18,647 nt of DNA, taken from contig JBHLJZ010000078.1 of the NCBI GenBank assembly GCA_048887165.1, forward strand, positions 1-18,647, given 5' to 3'. The first letter of the stretch is position 1. Each line of letters opens with the position of its first letter. Of this stretch, positions 14,905 to 18,647 are shown piece by piece. The DNA is from SOKP01 sp048887165. GTDB lineage: Archaea > Asgardarchaeota > Lokiarchaeia > Sigyniarchaeales > SOKP01. Position numbers and translations under genes: made by a program. The notes below the pieces were generated by a model. The model saw only the letters and a program-made list of their open reading frames with translations, had not been told where the DNA came from and searched no databases.

Positions 14905-16086
14905 TTAAGCTTTATTCTTCCTTTTAATCCTCATCCCAAATAAAAATCTTAAGGCATTTACTTTTCTTATGATTAAAACTAAACCCATAATAATAACAAA
15001 CGATAATGAACTGATGATTACGAATTTTGAAAAAATATTTAGATCCAACCTAACCATATAGAATCCAACTATGACTATTATTGTCTGATGCAGTACATAA
15101 AACGGCATGACAATTTCATTTAAAAATTTTCGTGATTTATGATCTTTATTAAGATACTTGTTTGCTAAAGCTAAAACAACGATCATCCAGCTCCATCCGT
15201 TTATTACACGAAAAGTGAAGAATAAAAAATCAGAAAGTTGTAATGTATTATCCAAAAGCGTATCTTGAAAGATTATCATAATTATAAGAACCACAAAGGT
15301 TGTAATAAAACCAAAAATTATGCTAATATTTCTATTTTTTTCAATAACTTGTTTAAATTGGACATTAGAAGCAAAAATATAGCCATAAATAAAAAAGATT
15401 AAATATGAAAAGAGGTTCCAGCCTCCAAATTCCAAATAGCCCACAAAAATATTAATGAATTCTGTGAAAATTAAAGGAATTGTGAGCAATAATATTAATC
15501 CTGGTTTTTTCAGAGAATTAGATAATCTTGAAATTTTTATCAGATTTTCTTCTTTTCTTAGATAAATAAAAGGTTTTAAAGTTACAAACGTGAAAATAAG
15601 AAGAACAAATAAAAACCATAAATGATGTCCTACCCATGAAAAATTTCCACCAAATCCATACAAACCTTCAAAATAGCGAGGATAAAATTCAAAAAAGGAT
15701 CCTGTAAATTCTCCTTTACTTACTCTTTCAAGATAAACCTGTATAGATACATGCGTAAACATTCCTACAACAAGAGGTATCAAAAGGCGTATAATTCTAT
15801 CTTTTAAATATAAACCACTTTTTACGAAGCCTAAAGCATAAAATGTACCCATTCCCGCAATAATAAAGAAAATAGGCATTCCAAATCCAGATAACATTAC
15901 TTGAGCTATTGTAATCCCCATATCTAATTCATTATTTTTAACATGCCAATCAAAAGTATCAAAAAATCGTGAACAATGGAATAAGAATACTAGTACTGTG
16001 GCAATTATCCTTAACCAATCAAGATCATAACGTCTTTCAAACTTATTCATTTCTAGTTTTGAAACACCTTTATTTCCAGATTTCAA
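14905..16086 (-). CDS. Acyltransferase family 3 membrane protein (OpgC-like)
   Basis: A polytopic membrane protein of 393 residues with about ten hydrophobic helices. The family opening RRYDLDWLRIIATVLVFLFH is at 18-37 with the conserved H37, followed by GMPIFFIIAG and the HHLWFLFVLLIF segment. Family 3 acyltransferases move acetyl, succinyl or similar groups onto cell-surface glycans or lipids. The start drawn is a TTG preceded by AAGGTAAG; an in-frame ATG at 16050 (twelve residues later, MNKFERRYD) is a good alternative. It sits between the nucleotide-sugar dehydrogenase and the rhomboid gene, all on the minus strand, which fits a surface-polymer role. The acyl donor and acceptor cannot be read from the sequence. 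Confidence 0.85.
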   Translation of the reverse strand: MKSGNKGVSKLEMNKFERRYDLDWLRIIATVLVFLFHCSRFFDTFDWHVKNNELDMGITIAQVMLSGFGMPIFFIIAGMGTFYALGFVKSGLYLKDRIIRLLIPLVVGMFTHVSIQVYLERVSKGEFTGSFFEFYPRYFEGLYGFGGNFSWVGHHLWFLFVLLIFTFVTLKPFIYLRKEENLIKISRLSNSLKKPGLILLLTIPLIFTEFINIFVGYLEFGGWNLFSYLIFFIYGYIFASNVQFKQVIEKNRNISIIFGFITTFVVLIIMIIFQDTLLDNTLQLSDFLFFTFRVINGWSWMIVVLALANKYLNKDHKSRKFLNEIVMPFYVLHQTIIVIVGFYMVRLDLNIFSKFVIISSLSFVIIMGLVLIIRKVNALRFLFGMRIKRKNKA

Positions 16087-16183
16087 GTATCTTACCTTAA
16101 AAAAGAAAAATTTTTAATAATTATTTTTTAGATTTGACTTATATTTATAGTTTCTTTGTCAACTTCATATACTTAATTTTATT

Positions 16184-16200
16184 AAAAAAGTCAAAAAAAA
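16184..16200 (-). terminator. U-run terminator after the rhomboid gene
   Basis: Read on the minus strand, a run of eight T (16193-16200) and then six T (16184-16189) begins about 22 bases past the rhomboid stop codon. Such T-rich tracts are the usual archaeal termination signal, and this one would separate the rhomboid transcript from the acyltransferase gene. Confidence 0.5.
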
Positions 16201-16221
16201 GTTTTTTAATTTTTTTTAAGT

Positions 16222-16914
16222 TTAAGGTTTCTTTTTCATATAAGAACTTCCCTTTACAGCTTTAAATATCCCTGCGGCTATTATTCCAAATATAAAGCCC
16301 CCAATATGGGCAAAATGTGCTGTAGAAGACCCAAATGGATTATAGAGAGAATAGATCGCATAAGATAATTCAGCTATAAAATATGTTAGTATAAAATAAC
16401 CTGCACTTACTTTTCTCATTGATGTACCTGATGCTGATGGAAGATAAAATTTATTTTTAGAATAAAGAATTAAGTAAACTCCCATCAGTCCGAATATTGC
16501 TCCTGAGGCTCCTAAAGAAGGTATATCAGATAAAGTTACTCCTGGTATAATTTCTCCTGGTATAATTACTGTACTTAATGCATGAAGCAAACTACCACAT
16601 AAGCCTGAAATTAAGTAAACAATAAGAAAATAAACATGACCCATAGCATGTTCACAGTTGTCAGTTATAACAATGAAAAACCACATATTCATGATTATAT
16701 GCACAATATCACCATGCATAAACATTGAAGTCAATAGAGTCCACAATTTTTGACCAGCAAAAAATTCAGCAGGTACAAAGGCATATTCTATACGCATTTG
16801 CATAGCTGGATCCATTATCTGCCAGATAAAAACAATTATATTTACAGCCAAGATGAGTACTGAAAAATACTGTTTGAAAAATGGTATTTTATCACTTTCT
16901 GCTTCTAAAACCAT
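16222..16914 (-). CDS. Rhomboid family intramembrane serine protease
   Basis: A 230-residue membrane protein of six or so helices that cuts other membrane proteins within or near the bilayer. The catalytic dyad is visible: S137 in GASGAIFG and H203 in AHFAHIGGFIFG. The oxyanion-region H72 and N76 in VHIIMNMWFF follow the family motif TSMFMHGDIVHI. All core residues are intact, so an active protease is expected. The leader AAAGGAATTAAA before the ATG is a plausible ribosome-binding site. It is divergent from the GH172 gene across 153 bases that contain a 17-bp palindrome. The substrate is unknown; the tail-anchored neighbour is a possible but unproven candidate. Confidence 0.95.
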   Translation of the reverse strand: MVLEAESDKIPFFKQYFSVLILAVNIIVFIWQIMDPAMQMRIEYAFVPAEFFAGQKLWTLLTSMFMHGDIVHIIMNMWFFIVITDNCEHAMGHVYFLIVYLISGLCGSLLHALSTVIIPGEIIPGVTLSDIPSLGASGAIFGLMGVYLILYSKNKFYLPSASGTSMRKVSAGYFILTYFIAELSYAIYSLYNPFGSSTAHFAHIGGFIFGIIAAGIFKAVKGSSYMKKKP

Positions 16915-16942
16915 TTTTAATTCCTTTTTATTTTTTATGTAT

Positions 16943-16959
16943 TATTCTATTATAGAATA
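16943..16959. promoter_or_regulatory. 17-bp perfect palindrome in the rhomboid/GH172 divergent promoter
   Basis: TATTCTATTATAGAATA has two 8-base arms around a central T. It lies 29-45 bases before the rhomboid ATG, overlapping where the rhomboid TATA box should be. This position suits a repressor site that could also affect the divergent GH172 gene. A chance A/T palindrome is possible. Confidence 0.45.
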
Positions 16960-17067
16960 GTTGATTTTTAATATTATTTTATTATTTCTTTCTAATTAAT
17001 AAATCTAGGTAAAAGTCAATACGTAAAAAATTTAAAAATTAAAATATGATTAAATCCTAATTCATTT

Positions 17068-18267
17068 ATGAAATTAGGAAAATCTAGTCTAAATGATATC
17101 GCAAAAATCCATCCTGATTCTTTAAAGCGTAAAAGGTTTTCGAGTTATGACAGAAGTGGTGGAAATCATGATTGGATTGATGTTAAACCAGGTGAAATAG
17201 TTGTTTTAGGGGAAGAGGAAGCTGCTGGATCTATTAAACACATTTGGTGTACAATGTCCTGTAAATCAAAACATTATTTACGAAATATCATTATTAGGAT
17301 GTACTGGGATGGAGAATCTGAAAAAAAACCAAGTGTAGAAGTTCCAATTGGAGATTTTTTTGGAGTAGGTCACGCTAAAAAAGAAGAATTCGTCTCCTTG
17401 CCGTTACAAATGACCCCACGGGCAGCGAAAGGCTTTAATTGTTGGTGGCCAATGCCATTTTCGTCTAAATTTAAAATAACTCTAGAAAATGATAATCCAA
17501 ATCTTTTAAAATTTTATTACTATATTGATTATGAAATTTACGAAGACGGTTTTGAAAACGAAAAATCTTACGGAAGATTTCACGCCCAATGGCGTCGTGA
17601 GAATCCTACAAAACCTAAGCTAGTTGATATAAAAACTGGAGAGAAGTTTACCAAACGAAAACCAATAAGATTTAATTATGTAGGAGGGAAAAATACAGAA
17701 CCCTTAGAAGAGAATTATCGGATATTAGAAGCAAAAGGAAAAGGGCATTATGTAGGATGTCATTTAGATATTGATAATATTACCCTCTTTCCTTTCATTA
17801 ATTGGCCCGGAGAAGGTGATGATATGATCTTTATCGATGATGATATTAGTAAGAAGAAACCTACCCTATATGGAACTGGAACTGAAGATTACGTAAATCA
17901 AGCATATGGTCCAGGTAAAAAGTATTCTGCCCCTTACTTTGGTACAATTAAACCAGGAGGATTTAATTTTTGGGGAAATATTACTTATTATCGTTTCCAT
18001 ATTGAAGATCCAATTTATTTTAACAAAGAAATAGTAGTAACTATAGAACATGGACATGATAATCATCGAAGCGACGATTGGTCATCTACAGCATACTGGT
18101 ATCAAATTGAACCGCACGATCACAATTTATTTCATCAATTATTAGATCGACATGGAAGAAAACCCCGATCTCACTTTGCACATATTATAAGGAAGTCTTT
18201 ATGTTTAATATTGCTTTTTGCATTGATATCTTTGCCAATTTATTGGCTAATTATTCAAATTATTTAA
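17068..18267 (+). CDS. GH172 (DUF2961) family protein with a C-terminal membrane anchor
   Basis: A 399-residue member of the DUF2961 family, now glycoside hydrolase family 172, which includes fructofuranosidases and arabinofuranosidases acting on furanose sugars. The family hallmark GTGTEDYVNQAY (269-280) and the preceding EGDDMIF (249-255) carry E273 and E249, the likely catalytic pair by family comparison. The N-terminal motif SSYDRSGGNHDW (25-36) also fits. There is no signal peptide. Instead the last 22 residues (378-399) form a hydrophobic helix preceded by a basic stretch (RHGRKPRSHFAHIIRKS), so the protein looks tail-anchored with the catalytic part inside. This is odd for an enzyme expected to act on outside glycans. 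It neighbours glycan-modifying genes and is divergent from the rhomboid protease. Confidence 0.85.
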   Translation: MKLGKSSLNDIAKIHPDSLKRKRFSSYDRSGGNHDWIDVKPGEIVVLGEEEAAGSIKHIWCTMSCKSKHYLRNIIIRMYWDGESEKKPSVEVPIGDFFGVGHAKKEEFVSLPLQMTPRAAKGFNCWWPMPFSSKFKITLENDNPNLLKFYYYIDYEIYEDGFENEKSYGRFHAQWRRENPTKPKLVDIKTGEKFTKRKPIRFNYVGGKNTEPLEENYRILEAKGKGHYVGCHLDIDNITLFPFINWPGEGDDMIFIDDDISKKKPTLYGTGTEDYVNQAYGPGKKYSAPYFGTIKPGGFNFWGNITYYRFHIEDPIYFNKEIVVTIEHGHDNHRSDDWSSTAYWYQIEPHDHNLFHQLLDRHGRKPRSHFAHIIRKSLCLILLFALISLPIYWLIIQII

Positions 18268-18293
18268 AAAAAGTTGTTTATTTTAATTAATTT

Positions 18294-18647
18294 CTAAATA
18301 GCTAGAATATTTTTAACATAATTTTGGAGCTCCTTACCAGAGATGGCTTTTACTAAATACCCATCTGCTCCTAACTCTTTTCCCAAAATGATATCTTCAT
18401 TAAAATTTTTAACAGTTAATATTACAACTATTATATCTTTATATTTTGGATTTGATTTGATTTTACGTAAAACTTCCCAGCCACTTATTTCTGGCATCAT
18501 TATGTCGAGAAGAACAAGGGCAATCTTTTGATAATTTTTTTCAATTATCTCTAATGCTTCCTTGCCGCTCTGGCATGTAAGTGTATCAAAGTTCTCGAGT
18601 ATCAAAAATTGTTCCACTAAATGAACGATATCAGGCTCATCGTCAAC
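18294..18647 (-). CDS. Response-regulator receiver domain (partial, N-terminus beyond the window)
   Basis: The frame stays open to the window edge and its first visible residues are VDDEPDIVHLV, the acidic pocket of a CheY-like receiver. The phosphorylated aspartate lies in LVLLDIMMP, the conserved Thr in VVILTVK, and the conserved Lys in GYLVKAIS. The chain stops (TAG at 18294-18296) shortly after the last receiver helix, so no output domain follows; it is either a stand-alone receiver or the C-terminal domain of a larger protein such as a hybrid kinase. GTG at 18615-18617 is an internal codon, not the start. It is convergent with the GH172 gene. It would act in a phosphorelay signalling pathway; no kinase is visible. 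Confidence 0.9.
   Translation of the reverse strand, partial: VDDEPDIVHLVEQFLILENFDTLTCQSGKEALEIIEKNYQKIALVLLDIMMPEISGWEVLRKIKSNPKYKDIIVVILTVKNFNEDIILGKELGADGYLVKAISGKELQNYVKNILAI

Overview
The window is AT-rich DNA with mostly short intergenic gaps, genes on both strands, archaeal-style TATA-like boxes and runs of T after several genes. I read it as archaeal and most probably Asgard (Lokiarchaeia-like). This is inferred from gene content: a longin/roadblock-like protein, a stand-alone glutamate-synthase FMN-domain protein with an N-terminal Cys cluster, archaeal-type glutamate dehydrogenases, a GH172-family protein, and many tiny zinc or coiled-coil genes. No rRNA, tRNA, CRISPR array or insertion sequence is visible.

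Left part (1-1159): the last codons of an apparent membrane protein, then about 460 bases without a convincing gene but with a run of RNA hairpins, then a small basic helix-turn-helix-like protein and a small Cys/His (probably zinc-binding) protein.

Nitrogen-metabolism block (1192-10635): an FMN-binding glutamate-synthase-like protein (+), an M3-family oligoendopeptidase F and a full-length fused GMP synthase (both -), two tandem glutamate dehydrogenase paralogues of identical length (+), and an ArsB/NhaD/SLC13-type ion or anion permease (-). Peptide breakdown, glutamate interconversion and glutamine-dependent amidation fit together as one metabolic theme, although the genes are not one operon.

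Small-gene block (10768-13409): a longin-like protein, an SRPBCC/CoxG-like protein, a ten-cysteine zinc protein, a two-helix membrane miniprotein, a coiled-coil protein, and an overlooked frame with one internal TGA in a Cys-Thr-Gly-TGA-Gly context. This last item is the best candidate for something undescribed: a small selenoprotein or a recently broken gene.

Cell-surface block (13427-18267): a UDP-ManNAc/UDP-glucose-type dehydrogenase, an acyltransferase-3 membrane protein and a rhomboid protease on the minus strand, divergent from a GH172 (DUF2961) protein that lacks a signal peptide but ends in a hydrophobic tail anchor. The window closes inside a receiver-domain protein whose N-terminus lies outside.
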